From: Nordella sp. HKS 07
GTDB lineage: Bacteria > Pseudomonadota > Alphaproteobacteria > Rhizobiales > Aestuariivirgaceae
Reading direction: 5' to 3'
Length of the DNA: 64,000 nucleotides
Assembly: GCF_011046735.1 (NCBI RefSeq)
Contig: NZ_CP049258.1
Coordinates: 5,536,001 to 5,600,000 of the forward strand
Part shown: piece by piece, positions 18,463-27,268 of the stretch
How positions within the stretch are numbered: position 1 is the stretch's first letter
How the letters are laid out: the number at the start of each line of letters is the position of its first letter
Position numbers and translations under genes: made by a program
The notes under the pieces: generated by a model
Databases searched by the model: none
The model's input: the letters and a program-made list of their open reading frames with translations, nothing else
What the model was told of the DNA's origin: nothing

Positions 18463-20586
18463 ATGAACTCAATCTTATGGCTGATTGTGCTCGGCGGTGC
18501 TTTGTCCATCGTCTACGGCATATTCACGACCCGTAGCCTGATGGCCGCCGATGCCGGTACGGCCCGCATGCAGGAAATCTCCGCCGCCGTGCGTGAAGGC
18601 GCGCAGGCCTATCTCAAGCGCCAATACGCCACTATCGGCGTTGTCGGCGTCGTCATCCTTATCATCGCCTACTTCCTTCTCGGCTGGCAGTCGGCTATTG
18701 GATTCGCCATCGGCGCTATCCTTTCGGGCGCTGCCGGTTTCATCGGCATGAATGTGTCGGTCAGGGCCAATGTGCGCGTCGCGCAAGCCGCCACCAAGTC
18801 GCTCGCCGGCGGCCTCGACCTCGCCTTCAAATCGGGCGCCGTCACGGGCCTTCTGGTTGCCGGCCTGGGTCTCCTCGGCGTCACTCTTTATTTCATCTTC
18901 CTCACCGGCCCCCTGGCTTATGCTCCTACGAGCCGCACCGTCATCGACTCACTGGTGTCGCTGTCCTTCGGCGCTTCTCTGATCTCGATCTTCGCCCGTC
19001 TCGGCGGCGGCATCTTCACCAAGGGTGCGGATGTCGGCGGCGACATGGTCGGCAAGGTCGAAGCGGGCATTCCCGAGGATGATCCGCGCAACCCCGCCAC
19101 CATCGCCGACAATGTGGGTGACAATGTCGGCGACTGCGCCGGCATGGCCGCCGATCTGTTCGAGACCTATGTGGTGACCGCGGTCGCCACCATGGTGCTC
19201 TCGGCGATCGTGCTGCCGGAAGCCTACAAGCTTGCCGGCATGGTGCTGCCGCTCGCGATTGGCGGCGCCTGCGTCGTCACCTCGATCATCGGCACCTTTT
19301 TCGTGAAGCTCGGCGCCTCCAACAACATCATGGGCGCGCTCTACAAGGGCTTCATCGCCACTGCCGTTCTTTCACTCATCGCCCTTTATCCGGTCATGAG
19401 CACTGTGTTCGGCGGTATGGGTGTCGATCTCGGCGGCTTCACCCCGATGAACCTCTTCTGGTGTGGTGTCATCGGCCTCATCGTCACCGGGCTCATCATC
19501 TGGATCACCGAATACTATACCGGCACCGGGCGGCGTCCGGTGAATTCGATCGCCGAGGCCTCGATCACCGGCCACGGCACGAATGTCATCCAGGGTCTGG
19601 CGGTGTCGCTTGAATCGACCGCGCTTCCCGCGCTCGTCATCATCGGCGGCATCATCGCGACCTTCAACCTCGCGGGACTATTCGGCATCGCGGTCGCGGT
19701 GACGACGATGCTGGCGCTCGCCGGTGTGGTGGTGGCGCTCGACGCCTTCGGCCCCGTCACCGACAATGCCGGCGGCATCGCCGAAATGGCGGGCCTGCCC
19801 AAGGAAGTGCGCCACAATACCGACGCGCTCGACGCCGTGGGCAACACGACCAAGGCCGTCACTAAAGGCTATGCCATCGGTTCGGCCGGCCTCGGAGCCC
19901 TCGTGCTGTTCGCCGCCTATACCCAGGACCTGAAGTTCTTCGCGGCGACCGCTACGCCGGGAAGCTTCTTCGAGGGCGTGAATGTCACCTTCGACCTGTC
20001 CAACCCCTATGTGGTGGTCGGCCTGATCTTCGGTGGCCTGCTGCCGTATCTGTTCGGCGGCATCTCGATGACGGCGGTCGGCCGCGCGGCGCAAGCCGTG
20101 GTGGTCGAGGTTCGCCGCCAGTTCAAGGAGAAGCCGGGCATCATGAAGGGCACGGAGAAGCCGGATTATGGCCGCGCCGTCGACATGCTGACCAAGGCAG
20201 CGATCAAGGAAATGATCATTCCCTCGCTATTGCCGGTCCTGTCGCCCATCGTGGTCTTCCTGGTGATCTGGGCGATCGCCGGAAAGGATGCCGGCTTCGC
20301 GGCTCTGGGCGCCATGCTGATGGGCGTCATCGTCACGGGTCTCTTCGTCGCTATCTCGATGACCGCCGGCGGCGGCGCCTGGGACAATGCCAAGAAGTCA
20401 TTCGAGGATGGCTTCACGGACTCAAAGGGCCAGAAGCACTTCAAGGGTTCGGAGGCGCACAAGGCCTCCGTCACCGGCGACACCGTCGGCGACCCCTACA
20501 AGGACACGGCGGGCCCCGCCGTGAACCCGATGATCAAGATCACCAACATCGTGGCGCTGCTGCTGTTGGCCGTGCTCGCGCACTGA
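18463..20586 (+). CDS. hppA: K+-independent H+-translocating membrane pyrophosphatase
   Basis: A 707-residue, roughly 16-helix membrane pump that uses pyrophosphate hydrolysis to move protons. The catalytic site motifs are present: [38 protein letters not shown] and, near the end, [18 protein letters not shown]. The determinant [17 protein letters not shown] has Lys and Thr at the positions that distinguish K+-independent enzymes (Ala/Ala or Gly in K+-dependent ones). AAAGGAAC just before ATG 18463 sets the start; the longer frame to 18346 is not needed. Bases 18216-18462 hold no gene. A strong terminator follows. Confidence 0.95.
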   Translation: MNSILWLIVLGGALSIVYGIFTTRSLMAADAGTARMQEISAAVREGAQAYLKRQYATIGVVGVVILIIAYFLLGWQSAIGFAIGAILSGAAGFIGMNVSVRANVRVAQAATKSLAGGLDLAFKSGAVTGLLVAGLGLLGVTLYFIFLTGPLAYAPTSRTVIDSLVSLSFGASLISIFARLGGGIFTKGADVGGDMVGKVEAGIPEDDPRNPATIADNVGDNVGDCAGMAADLFETYVVTAVATMVLSAIVLPEAYKLAGMVLPLAIGGACVVTSIIGTFFVKLGASNNIMGALYKGFIATAVLSLIALYPVMSTVFGGMGVDLGGFTPMNLFWCGVIGLIVTGLIIWITEYYTGTGRRPVNSIAEASITGHGTNVIQGLAVSLESTALPALVIIGGIIATFNLAGLFGIAVAVTTMLALAGVVVALDAFGPVTDNAGGIAEMAGLPKEVRHNTDALDAVGNTTKAVTKGYAIGSAGLGALVLFAAYTQDLKFFAATATPGSFFEGVNVTFDLSNPYVVVGLIFGGLLPYLFGGISMTAVGRAAQAVVVEVRRQFKEKPGIMKGTEKPDYGRAVDMLTKAAIKEMIIPSLLPVLSPIVVFLVIWAIAGKDAGFAALGAMLMGVIVTGLFVAISMTAGGGAWDNAKKSFEDGFTDSKGQKHFKGSEAHKASVTGDTVGDPYKDTAGPAVNPMIKITNIVALLLLAVLAH

Positions 20587-20608
20587 TCTGCAACACGTTA
20601 CGGAGATC

Positions 20609-20642
20609 AAACGGCCGGGTGATGCCCGGCCGTTTGTTTTTT
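20609..20642 (+). terminator. Terminator after hppA
   Basis: Perfect 11-bp stem AAACGGCCGGG (20609-20619) and CCCGGCCGTTT (20625-20635) with loop TGATG, followed by GTTTTTT. One of the strongest intrinsic terminators in the window. Confidence 0.95.
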
Positions 20643-20755
20643 CCCAAAGATGACAGCGATGGAACCCGGACGGCGTTGGACTTAAGACCAATTTACTTAC
20701 AGGTAGCAAAACTGGGACAATTGGCCCTCAAACACAGCGAGGAGGAGGGCCATCG

Positions 20756-21124
20756 ATGCGCATGACAATGATCGCTGCCTTCTTTCTACTGGCGCCCGCC
20801 ACAAGCGCCTTGGCCGATATTCCACTTCTCAATGCGAAATGCCCGGGCAAGATCGAGGTCCATGCCGATCAGGGGGGGCCCGTCTACATCAATGGCAAGC
20901 AAGGCAAGTTGAAGAAATTCAACAACAATTACTATGAGGTCAGAAACGGCGGGGTCACCATCTCGTTGTCCATCAACCCGGATGGAAGCCCATCCGCTTC
21001 ATATACGGGCAAGGGCGGAGCGAATGGTGTTTGCAACCTGGCAGGCGACACTGGCGGATCAGCCGGTGAATGTCCGCCCGATGTGAGCCAGGCAGATCGT
21101 TACAAATATCCCGCCTGCAACTGA
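20756..21124 (+). CDS. Small exported protein of unknown function
   Basis: A 122-residue protein with a signal peptide (about 1-20, ending SALA) and an excellent ribosome site (GAGGAGG at 20740-20746). The mature protein has four cysteines (KCPGK, VCNLAG, ECPPD, PACN), which could form two disulfides in the periplasm, and a central GKQGKLKKFNNNYYEVRNGG segment. I do not recognise the family. It is monocistronic, with its own terminator. Confidence 0.65.
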   Translation: MRMTMIAAFFLLAPATSALADIPLLNAKCPGKIEVHADQGGPVYINGKQGKLKKFNNNYYEVRNGGVTISLSINPDGSPSASYTGKGGANGVCNLAGDTGGSAGECPPDVSQADRYKYPACN

Positions 21125-21154
21125 AGCGACCTGCACCCCCGCGATCGGTGGAAG

Positions 21155-21180
21155 CCCCGAATGTAGGCATTCGGGGTTTC
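21155..21180 (+). terminator. Terminator after the small exported protein
   Basis: Perfect 9-bp stem CCCCGAATG (21155-21163) and CATTCGGGG (21168-21176), loop TAGG, followed by a short T run. Confidence 0.8.
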
Positions 21181-21274
21181 TGCGTCGATAGGCGGCCGGC
21201 GCGCGCGGGTCCTTTCCCTCCCGGCGCCTTTGTGAGATGAAGCGGAGATTCAACCATCAACTCTCCAGGTTCCC

Positions 21275-22771
21275 ATGTCATATGCCCAGATAGAAAAGCT
21301 CGGGCGCAAACTCGAAGCGCTCGACCATGCCCAGGCCATGCTCGGCGTCGACGAAGCCGTGCAGATGCCGGTGGGCGGCGGCGAGAAGCGCGCCGAAGCG
21401 CTGTCGATGCTGGCGGGCCTCTATCACGAGCTGGCGGCGGCGCCTGAGATCGCCGACTGGATCGACAAGGCGGAGAACGAAGGGCCCGATGTCGTTCAGA
21501 AAGCGTCCTTGCGCGAATTCAAGCGGGTCTACACCAATCTGACCTGTCTCTCCGCCGATTTCGTCCGCCGCCAGGTCAATGCCCGCGTGCGATGCGAGCA
21601 GCTTTGGCGTGAGTTGCGGCCCACGGGCAACTGGGATGCATTCCTTCCAGCTTTCGAGGGCGTCGTCGCCCTGATGCGCGAGGAGGCTGAGCTGCGCGCG
21701 AAAGCCTCGGCGCTCGAGCCTTACGACGCCTTGATGGAGCAATTTGATCCCGGTAACCGGGTGGCCGATATCGCGCCGATCTTCGGCGAGTTGAAGGTCT
21801 TCCTGAAGGGCTTCGTTCCGCGCGCCATCGCCCATCAGGAGGAGAAGCTGGCGAAAAGGCCGCTGAAGCCGTTCAATGCGCCTTTCCCCATCGAGCGGCA
21901 GAGAGCGCTGGGACATGCGATGATGGAAGCGGTCGGTTTCGATTTCACGCATGGCAGGCTCGATATCTCGCACCATCCATTCTGCGGCGGCGTGCCGAGC
22001 GACGTGCGCATGACGACACGCTATGTCACCGGCGAATTCCTTTCCGCCCTCATGGGCATTCTGCATGAGACCGGCCACGGGCTTTACGAACAGGGCTTGC
22101 CCGCGCAGCTGTCGCATATGCCGATCGGCAGGGCGCGCGGCATGGCCATGCATGAAAGCCAGAGCCTTTTCATCGAGATGCAAATCTCCCGCAGCCGCGA
22201 ATTCTGGGAATGGGCCATGCCGATCGTCGGCCAGCACCTGGGAGAGGAGGCGCTCAAGGGGTGGGATATCGAAGACATCCTCTCCCATGTTCACCGCGTC
22301 AGGCCGGGCTTCATCCGCGTCGATGCCGATGAGGCGACCTATCCGCTGCACGTGATTCTGCGTTTCGAGATGGAGCAGGATCTTGTCGCGGGCAAGCTCG
22401 CCCCCAAGGACATTCCGGAGGCCTGGAACGCCAAGATGACCGATTATCTGGGGCTGTCCACCTTGGGCAACGCCAAGGACGGCCCGATGCAGGACGTCCA
22501 TTGGCCGTCGGGCGCCTTCGGCTATTTCCCGAGCTATACGCTGGGCGCCATGATCGCCGCCCAGCTCTGGGCGGCACTCGAAAGGGATCAGCCCTCGGCG
22601 CGCGAGGATATCCGCAACGGGCGCTTCGTCGGTCTCAACGACTGGCGGCGCCAGCATATCTGGAGCCAGGCCTCGCGCTGGTCGACGCCGGAACTCCTTG
22701 AGCGCGCGACCGGTGAGAAACTCCAGACACGCTACTTCATTCGGCATCTCGAGCGGCGCTATCTCGACTGA
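21275..22771 (+). CDS. M32-family metallocarboxypeptidase (Taq-type)
   Basis: A 498-residue, mostly helical zinc carboxypeptidase that removes C-terminal residues from peptides in the cytoplasm. The zinc motif HETGH lies at about 264-268 in MGILHETGHGLYEQGLP, and MAMHESQSLFIEMQI supplies the third ligand region. VRPGFIRVDADEATYPLHVILRFE and PSYTLGAMIAAQLW are further family signatures. Length is normal. It ends convergently with a cytochrome c pseudogene on the other strand, overlapping it by 13 bases. Confidence 0.93.
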   Translation: MSYAQIEKLGRKLEALDHAQAMLGVDEAVQMPVGGGEKRAEALSMLAGLYHELAAAPEIADWIDKAENEGPDVVQKASLREFKRVYTNLTCLSADFVRRQVNARVRCEQLWRELRPTGNWDAFLPAFEGVVALMREEAELRAKASALEPYDALMEQFDPGNRVADIAPIFGELKVFLKGFVPRAIAHQEEKLAKRPLKPFNAPFPIERQRALGHAMMEAVGFDFTHGRLDISHHPFCGGVPSDVRMTTRYVTGEFLSALMGILHETGHGLYEQGLPAQLSHMPIGRARGMAMHESQSLFIEMQISRSREFWEWAMPIVGQHLGEEALKGWDIEDILSHVHRVRPGFIRVDADEATYPLHVILRFEMEQDLVAGKLAPKDIPEAWNAKMTDYLGLSTLGNAKDGPMQDVHWPSGAFGYFPSYTLGAMIAAQLWAALERDQPSAREDIRNGRFVGLNDWRRQHIWSQASRWSTPELLERATGEKLQTRYFIRHLERRYLD

Positions 22772-23241
22772 TCACGAGGGCTCGATTTTCTTTCCTGGAG
22801 CGTCATCTGGACTTGATAGTCGCGCTCGCGCGGCGGCCAGGTGCTTTTGATGTAGGCGATGGCCGCTCTGATCTCGTCGTCCTTCAGAACGCCGGCGAAG
22901 ACCGGCATGTCGCTCTCGTAACTCTCTCCCGCATAGGGCTTGAGGCCATGCTTCGTCACGCCGAAGAGCACATCGTCGCTGTGATGCCACGTATGGCCGG
23001 AGGCGTCATGCGGCGGGGCGGGAAGGCGTTCGCTCGGCATCGGCGTCTGTCAGTCGGGCTGTCCTTCGAGCTGCGCGCCATGGCATTGAGCGCAGTTCGC
23101 CATATAGACTGACCGGCCGAGTGCGATCTGCTCCGCCGTCCGCAGACGGGGCAGCTCGTAGTTAAAGTAAGCGACGCCGAGGCCCGTGATGATCGCAGCC
23201 CCAATGAGGGCTGCGATCATGCGGGACTTGTCTGGGGTCAC
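22759..23241 (-). pseudogene. Membrane-anchored cytochrome c, in-frame UGA at residue 64
   Basis: A 160-residue c-type cytochrome in one uninterrupted minus-strand frame except for a TGA at 23052-23050. The N-terminal part has an anchor helix (IAALIGAAIITGLGVAYF) and the heme site CAQCH in YMANCAQCHGAQLEGQPD. After the stop come PPHDASGHTWHHSD, the distal Met in ESDMPVFAGVLKDDEI, and IAYIKSTWPPRERDYQ. Relatives have Trp after GQPD/N, so TGG to TGA is the simplest event. A weak restart at ATG 23040 would lack heme. It overlaps the upstream exported gene by four bases, so it was the last gene of that operon. Confidence 0.85.
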
Positions 23242-24095
23242 TGCCCAGCCTGGCCGAAGGGGCGCCAGCTCTTGCCGCCATCCAGGCTTTCGCGCACCTC
23301 GTTGTTCTGCATCGTCAGCACCAGATTCTGGCTGTCCTTCGGATTAGCCGCCATATGGAGCGGGATGCCTTCGCCGAAATCATTGGTGAGGAGCGACCAG
23401 GAGGAGGGCGTTTCTTCGCTCGCCTTCATGAAGCCGCGTCCGACCACGAAGGCGTAGAGCGCGTTGTCGGGACCGGTCTGGACGGTGCTCACCACTTCTC
23501 CGGCGAAGGCGAGCGGCGCCCACGTAGCCGCCGCGTCTTCCGAGACGAGGATACCATTCTCGGTCGCGGCATAGACGCGTTCCGCCTTCAGGCCGGAGGC
23601 AGCGAGCGCGATGAGCCGTTCCGGAGCGTCACCGGCGATCTCCCAGTTTGTGCCGCCATCGCGGCTCAACTGGACCTGCCCGAAGCTGCCATAGATCACC
23701 TTGGGATCGACGCCGCTCACATCCATCTGGTGGAAATCGACAGGACCATCGACGCCGGGCGACAGTTGCGTCCAGGTGGAACCGCCGTCGGTCGAGCGCA
23801 GGAAGCCGGAATTGCCGCCGGTCGCCGGATGCCCACTGGCATAGAGCCCGAGTTCATTTCCGGGATCGGGCGAGAAGCCCATGAAATCCTGAACAGGAGA
23901 GACCCTGAGGACGCTACCGTCCTTGTCGACGGCATAGAGGCCGTGATGCGTGGCGATCATCAGCGCCGCCGAGCCTGTGCGGGCGAAGGCGATGCCATGA
24001 TAATGCGTCTTCTGGCCGAGTTCGGCCAGGGTTTCGGCGGAAGCCGGAGTGACGGATAAGAGGGCGAACAGCGTCGCCCAAAGCGGAATGCGCAT
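23238..24095 (-). CDS. Exported BNR/sialidase-fold beta-propeller protein
   Basis: A 285-residue exported protein: signal peptide about 1-21 (LLSVTPASA) and a beta-propeller made of BNR-like repeats, STDGGSTWTQL, SRDGGTNWEIA, SEDAAATWAPL and SLDGGKSWRPF. This is the F510_1955-like glycosyl-hydrolase-related group, for which no substrate is established; the Asp-box repeats are structural. It is cotranscribed with the cytochrome c (four-base overlap) and follows a Cys-containing exported protein, an arrangement I associate with metal or copper stress loci, though nothing here proves that. Confidence 0.75.
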   Translation of the reverse strand: MRIPLWATLFALLSVTPASAETLAELGQKTHYHGIAFARTGSAALMIATHHGLYAVDKDGSVLRVSPVQDFMGFSPDPGNELGLYASGHPATGGNSGFLRSTDGGSTWTQLSPGVDGPVDFHQMDVSGVDPKVIYGSFGQVQLSRDGGTNWEIAGDAPERLIALAASGLKAERVYAATENGILVSEDAAATWAPLAFAGEVVSTVQTGPDNALYAFVVGRGFMKASEETPSSWSLLTNDFGEGIPLHMAANPKDSQNLVLTMQNNEVRESLDGGKSWRPFGQAGQ

Positions 24096-24143
24096 ATGAT
24101 GCTCCTGGATTGAAGGTTGAATGGGGCTGTGTGTTCAGCCGGA

Positions 24144-24461
24144 CTATCCAGGCGAGACAGGCGGTATCGTATGGCGGCCAGAGGGTATGGCGACGAGCAC
24201 CGGCGCGAAGCGCGGCGGGGTGAAGATGAGGGCCACCAGCCCTGCAGTCTCGTTCGCGGCCAGCCCGCACACGGATTGCGCGCAATTGACCATGACCATA
24301 TCGGGCTCGGGACACGTGCCGCAATCCGACATTTGCGACGCCGTAGTCTGGTTTTGCGCCATCGCCATGGATGCAATGCCGGCAAGCGGCAGCAATGCCA
24401 TCAGCGTGGCCGCGAGGATCGCCACGATGGAAAGGCCGCGCAGGGACCGCAAAAAGTTCAT
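24144..24461 (-). CDS. Small secreted or membrane protein with Cys cluster
   Basis: A 105-residue minus-strand ORF with a signal peptide or anchor (about 1-36, LSIVAILAATLMALLPLAGIASMAMAQ) followed by a cysteine-rich segment, SDCGTCPEPDMVMVNCAQSVCG, and a hydrophobic stretch (GLVALIFTPPRF). It resembles small DUF2946-type proteins found near copper genes, but the match is loose. It lies 48 bases upstream of the propeller gene in the same direction. Confidence 0.5.
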   Translation of the reverse strand: MNFLRSLRGLSIVAILAATLMALLPLAGIASMAMAQNQTTASQMSDCGTCPEPDMVMVNCAQSVCGLAANETAGLVALIFTPPRFAPVLVAIPSGRHTIPPVSPG

Positions 24462-24537
24462 GCGCGCGTTATCGCGCGCGCGCCGGGGCGACGCAAGCCA
24501 TCTTGCATCGGTCGAAGCCGCCGAAAATTTGAAAGTC

Positions 24538-25137
24538 TCACTTGAGCGCCATTATCCGCTTCGCTCTGGCAGTCCCGTCCGCCGCTTTGACAGCGATTAC
24601 GAACACATGCATGTCCGGCTTCAGAGCGCTCGCATCGGAAGCGACCACGGCCGTGACGGGGACTTGTGGTCCGACAATGAGCTCGGACGTTCCGTTCTGG
24701 AACTTGACCTTCAGGACCTGACCCTCCGGGGCAGCCACGACCTCGGCGACCGAGGCATTGGTCATGACGGTATCAGGAGCTTTCATGGGCCGCTGTCCTT
24801 CGCCGATCCCGCGCAGAGCTTCAGGGAAAATGCGCAGCTCCTTTGAGCGAAGCTTTCCGTCCGCTCCCTTGACCGCAGCGGAGGCCACGTAGTCGCCGAC
24901 TTTGATCGCGCTGAGGCTCGATGGCTGATTTGTGAATATCTCTGTTCCGGAATCCAGCGAGACCGAGGCTATGCCTTCGGCTTTGCCGCGGAATACAAGC
25001 GAGTTGCCGTCGATTTTCGCGATCGTCCCGCGGATTCGCACATCGGCTTCCTGGGACGCCGCAGGCAAGCTGTGTGCGCCTATGAACCCGATGATGAGGG
25101 CGACCAGAAGGGCCCTTAAGCTTGCGATTGTGTGCAT
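24538..25137 (-). CDS. Exported DUF5666-like protein
   Basis: A 199-residue exported protein. Signal peptide about 1-29 (LLVALIIGFIGAHSLPAAS). The mature part has two similar beta-rich units: VRIRGTIAKIDGNSLVF with KVGDYVASAAVKGADGKLRSKELRIF, and TVMTNASVAEVVAAPEGQVLKVKF ending KRIMALK. Such OB-like repeats are typical of DUF5666-type periplasmic proteins of unknown function. It is the first gene of the minus-strand exported cluster, 76 bases before the next member. Confidence 0.65.
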   Translation of the reverse strand: MHTIASLRALLVALIIGFIGAHSLPAASQEADVRIRGTIAKIDGNSLVFRGKAEGIASVSLDSGTEIFTNQPSSLSAIKVGDYVASAAVKGADGKLRSKELRIFPEALRGIGEGQRPMKAPDTVMTNASVAEVVAAPEGQVLKVKFQNGTSELIVGPQVPVTAVVASDASALKPDMHVFVIAVKAADGTARAKRIMALK

Positions 25138-25270
25138 TTACGCGCTCGCTTGATTGCTGTCGCACAGTGTCGGGAACTCAATGTTTCTGGACCCGATTTG
25201 TGTCGACAATGCGTCTCCTGCGAGGCGTCCGGGCTTGCGTTCACTAGATGCCTTGTGGTTCATCTAAGGC

Positions 25271-26095
25271 ATGACGTCTGCCCGGCTCCATCTTGATTAC
25301 ACCCATGATTTTCGAGGGCAGCGCATCGCCTGGGGCAGGCTGGGCGAAGGCGATCCGATCGTTCTTGTGCATGGCACCCCCTTTTCCTCGCAGGTCTGGC
25401 GGCGTATCGCGCCCTGGCTTGCGCGGCGCCGGCAAGTCTATTTCTTCGACCTCCTGGGCTATGGCCAATCCGAAAAGCGCGCTCACCAGGACGTGTCGCT
25501 GGGCGTGCAGAATCTAGTTCTGGCCGAGATGCTGCGTCATTGGGCGCTCGACCGGCCGGAAGTCGTCGCCCATGATTTCGGCGGCGCCACCGTCTTGCGC
25601 GGCCATTACCTGGACGGCCTGCGCTACGCCCGGCTCACTTTGATCGATCCGGTGGCGCTGGCGCCTTGGGGCTCGCCCTTCGTCCAGCATGTCCGCCGGT
25701 ATGAAGAGGCCTTTTCGCGTCTTCCGGATTATGCGCATGAGGCGCTGCTCAAGGCATATCTGCAGGGTGCCTCCTATCGCGGGCTATCCGACGAGGCCCT
25801 GGAAATCTATGCCGCTCCCTGGCATGGGCCGGAGGGACAGGCAGCCTTCTACCGGCAGATCGCCCAGATGGACGTCAAATACACCGATGAGGTTGAGCCG
25901 CTCTACCGCGCCTTCGATTTTCCCGCCCAGATTCTGTGGGGCGAGGAGGATCGCTGGATTCCGATAACCACCGGCGAAAGGCTGGCGAGCGCCCTGACGC
26001 ATGGCCGGCTGCTGCGGGTCCCGGGCGCCGGTCATCTCGTCCAGGACGATGCGCCCGAAGCCGTTATCGCGGCGATCCTCGAACGAAAGGATTAG
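25271..26095 (+). CDS. Alpha/beta hydrolase with predicted Asp nucleophile
   Basis: A 274-residue alpha/beta-hydrolase. Oxyanion loop VLVHGTPFSS; nucleophile elbow VVAHDFGGATVL, where the nucleophile position is Asp rather than Ser; acid region ILWGEEDRWIP; catalytic His in VPGAGHLVQDD. An Asp nucleophile is the hallmark of haloalkane or haloacetate dehalogenases and epoxide hydrolases, not of esterases. The cap region (about 150-205) is helical. The exact substrate is open. It ends convergently with the M14 deacylase gene, overlapping by four bases. Confidence 0.75.
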   Translation: MTSARLHLDYTHDFRGQRIAWGRLGEGDPIVLVHGTPFSSQVWRRIAPWLARRRQVYFFDLLGYGQSEKRAHQDVSLGVQNLVLAEMLRHWALDRPEVVAHDFGGATVLRGHYLDGLRYARLTLIDPVALAPWGSPFVQHVRRYEEAFSRLPDYAHEALLKAYLQGASYRGLSDEALEIYAAPWHGPEGQAAFYRQIAQMDVKYTDEVEPLYRAFDFPAQILWGEEDRWIPITTGERLASALTHGRLLRVPGAGHLVQDDAPEAVIAAILERKD

Positions 26096-27033
26096 CTCTT
26101 CGTCCCAAGCCCGATGATGAAGCTGTCCTTGGGCGACAGCGCATGAGTGATACGCCAGAGGACGTGACCGTCCTCGGGCGACGTCACCTTGGCGATGGTC
26201 TCGCCATAGGTGTTCTCGGCGGTGGCCATCAGGGTGCCCTTCGCGACCTTCTGGCCGGGTTCGACATGATAGCGGTAGAAGCCGTCGACGGGAGCCGGAA
26301 TCCAGTGATAGCGCGTGATAATGACCGGCTCGCGTTTCTTTGCCGGCGCGCTGTCGGTCATGCCGAGATTGTGCAGAAGCCGCAGGAGACCCTCGAAATG
26401 ATAAGCGACATTGGCTTCCTCGATCAGGCCGATGCGTCCGGCTTCGGCGAAAGCGGCATGCTGCCCGCGCTTGGCTCGGCCGGTGACGCTCCTGGCCGGC
26501 TGGTCCATATGGAAGGGATCGATGGCGGCGATGATCTCGGCGTCGAAACACTGGGCGATTTCCAGACTGCGCCGGTCGAAGGCCTCGTCGCCTGTGCGCT
26601 GCACCACCATGAAATGCGAGACTTGTTCGCACAGGTCGCCGCCATGCAGATCGGCAAAGCAGTCGGCGTCATGCGCCCAGTCATTGAGGAGGGCGTAGGC
26701 GATCGCCTCCGAGAAGCTGCCGTCCGGCCGGCCAGGGAAGCTAAAATTGATGTTCTTGCCGTCGAGCGGACAGACATATTGCGAGCGCAGCGGCACGGCC
26801 GGAAGGTTGACGATCGGGATAATCGACACCCGCCCCTTGAGCTTGGCCGGATCGAGCGCCCGCTGCAGCCGGATCACCGCTTCGATGCTCGAGGTTTCGT
26901 TCACATGGACGCCGGCGATGACGGCGAGCCGCGGGCCCGGCCTTTGTCCGACGATCTCGACCGCTGGCCAGCGCCATCCGGCAAGTGCCGGGTAGTTGAA
27001 AGTGAGCTCGCTCTTGTGAAGGCCTGCTTCCAT
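26092..27033 (-). CDS. Succinylglutamate desuccinylase/aspartoacylase-family deacylase (DoeB-like)
   Basis: A 313-residue M14-type zinc amidohydrolase. Zinc ligands are in AVIAGVHVNETSS (His and Glu) and CFADLHGGDLCE (His); IIPIVNLPAVPLRS and CPLDGKNINFSFPG follow the family pattern. The C-terminal beta domain (VDGFYRYHVEPGQKVAKG, ENTYGETIAKV) resembles a lipoyl-like barrel seen in these deacylases. Family members include DoeB, which deacetylates N-acetyl-diaminobutyrate in ectoine breakdown. The divergent neighbour is an ectoine-like ABC importer, which makes that role attractive but unproven. Confidence 0.7.
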   Translation of the reverse strand: MEAGLHKSELTFNYPALAGWRWPAVEIVGQRPGPRLAVIAGVHVNETSSIEAVIRLQRALDPAKLKGRVSIIPIVNLPAVPLRSQYVCPLDGKNINFSFPGRPDGSFSEAIAYALLNDWAHDADCFADLHGGDLCEQVSHFMVVQRTGDEAFDRRSLEIAQCFDAEIIAAIDPFHMDQPARSVTGRAKRGQHAAFAEAGRIGLIEEANVAYHFEGLLRLLHNLGMTDSAPAKKREPVIITRYHWIPAPVDGFYRYHVEPGQKVAKGTLMATAENTYGETIAKVTSPEDGHVLWRITHALSPKDSFIIGLGTKS

Positions 27034-27056
27034 GAGAAGTATTTCTCTCCCGCTTG

Positions 27057-27166
27057 GATCACGATCACTTCAGGCCAGGGACCTGAAGTGATAAACGTGA
27101 TCGAAATCTCAGGTTAGCGCGTGATCGGACGGAAAACCGGTATCCAATTTTCTTGATCGCGCGCTA
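27057..27166. repeat. Dispersed intergenic repeat, copy 1
   Basis: An approximately 110-base element with two inverted repeats. The first pairs GATCACTTCAGG with CCTGAAGTGAT; the second runs from GCGCGTGATCGGACGGAAAACC to TTTTCTTGATCGCGC. A second, clearly homologous copy is at 49353-49462. The GGAAAACCGG core is familiar from dispersed Rhizobiales repeats. It sits between the divergent deacylase and ABC-importer genes, just upstream of the importer promoter region. Confidence 0.85.
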
Positions 27167-27268
27167 GCATTTTTCAACCGCCATCGCATTGACTTGCGCG
27201 GCGCCTGAACCGAATATCGCGCCGACTTAATGGGACAAAAGCGAAGTAAAACCAAGGAGGTTTCCATC

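Noticed and set aside
21278-22747. 489-residue minus-strand ORF over the M32 carboxypeptidase
   Set aside because: Mirror frame of a gene with the HETGH motif; no signal, domain or ribosome site.
23050-23052. Genetic-code change reading UGA as Trp
   Set aside because: TGA is used as the normal stop in many intact genes here and Trp is coded by TGG throughout, so recoding of the whole genome is excluded.
25936-27117. 393-residue plus-strand ORF opposite the deacylase
   Set aside because: It overlaps the end of the hydrolase gene and is antisense to zinc-ligand motifs of the M14 enzyme.
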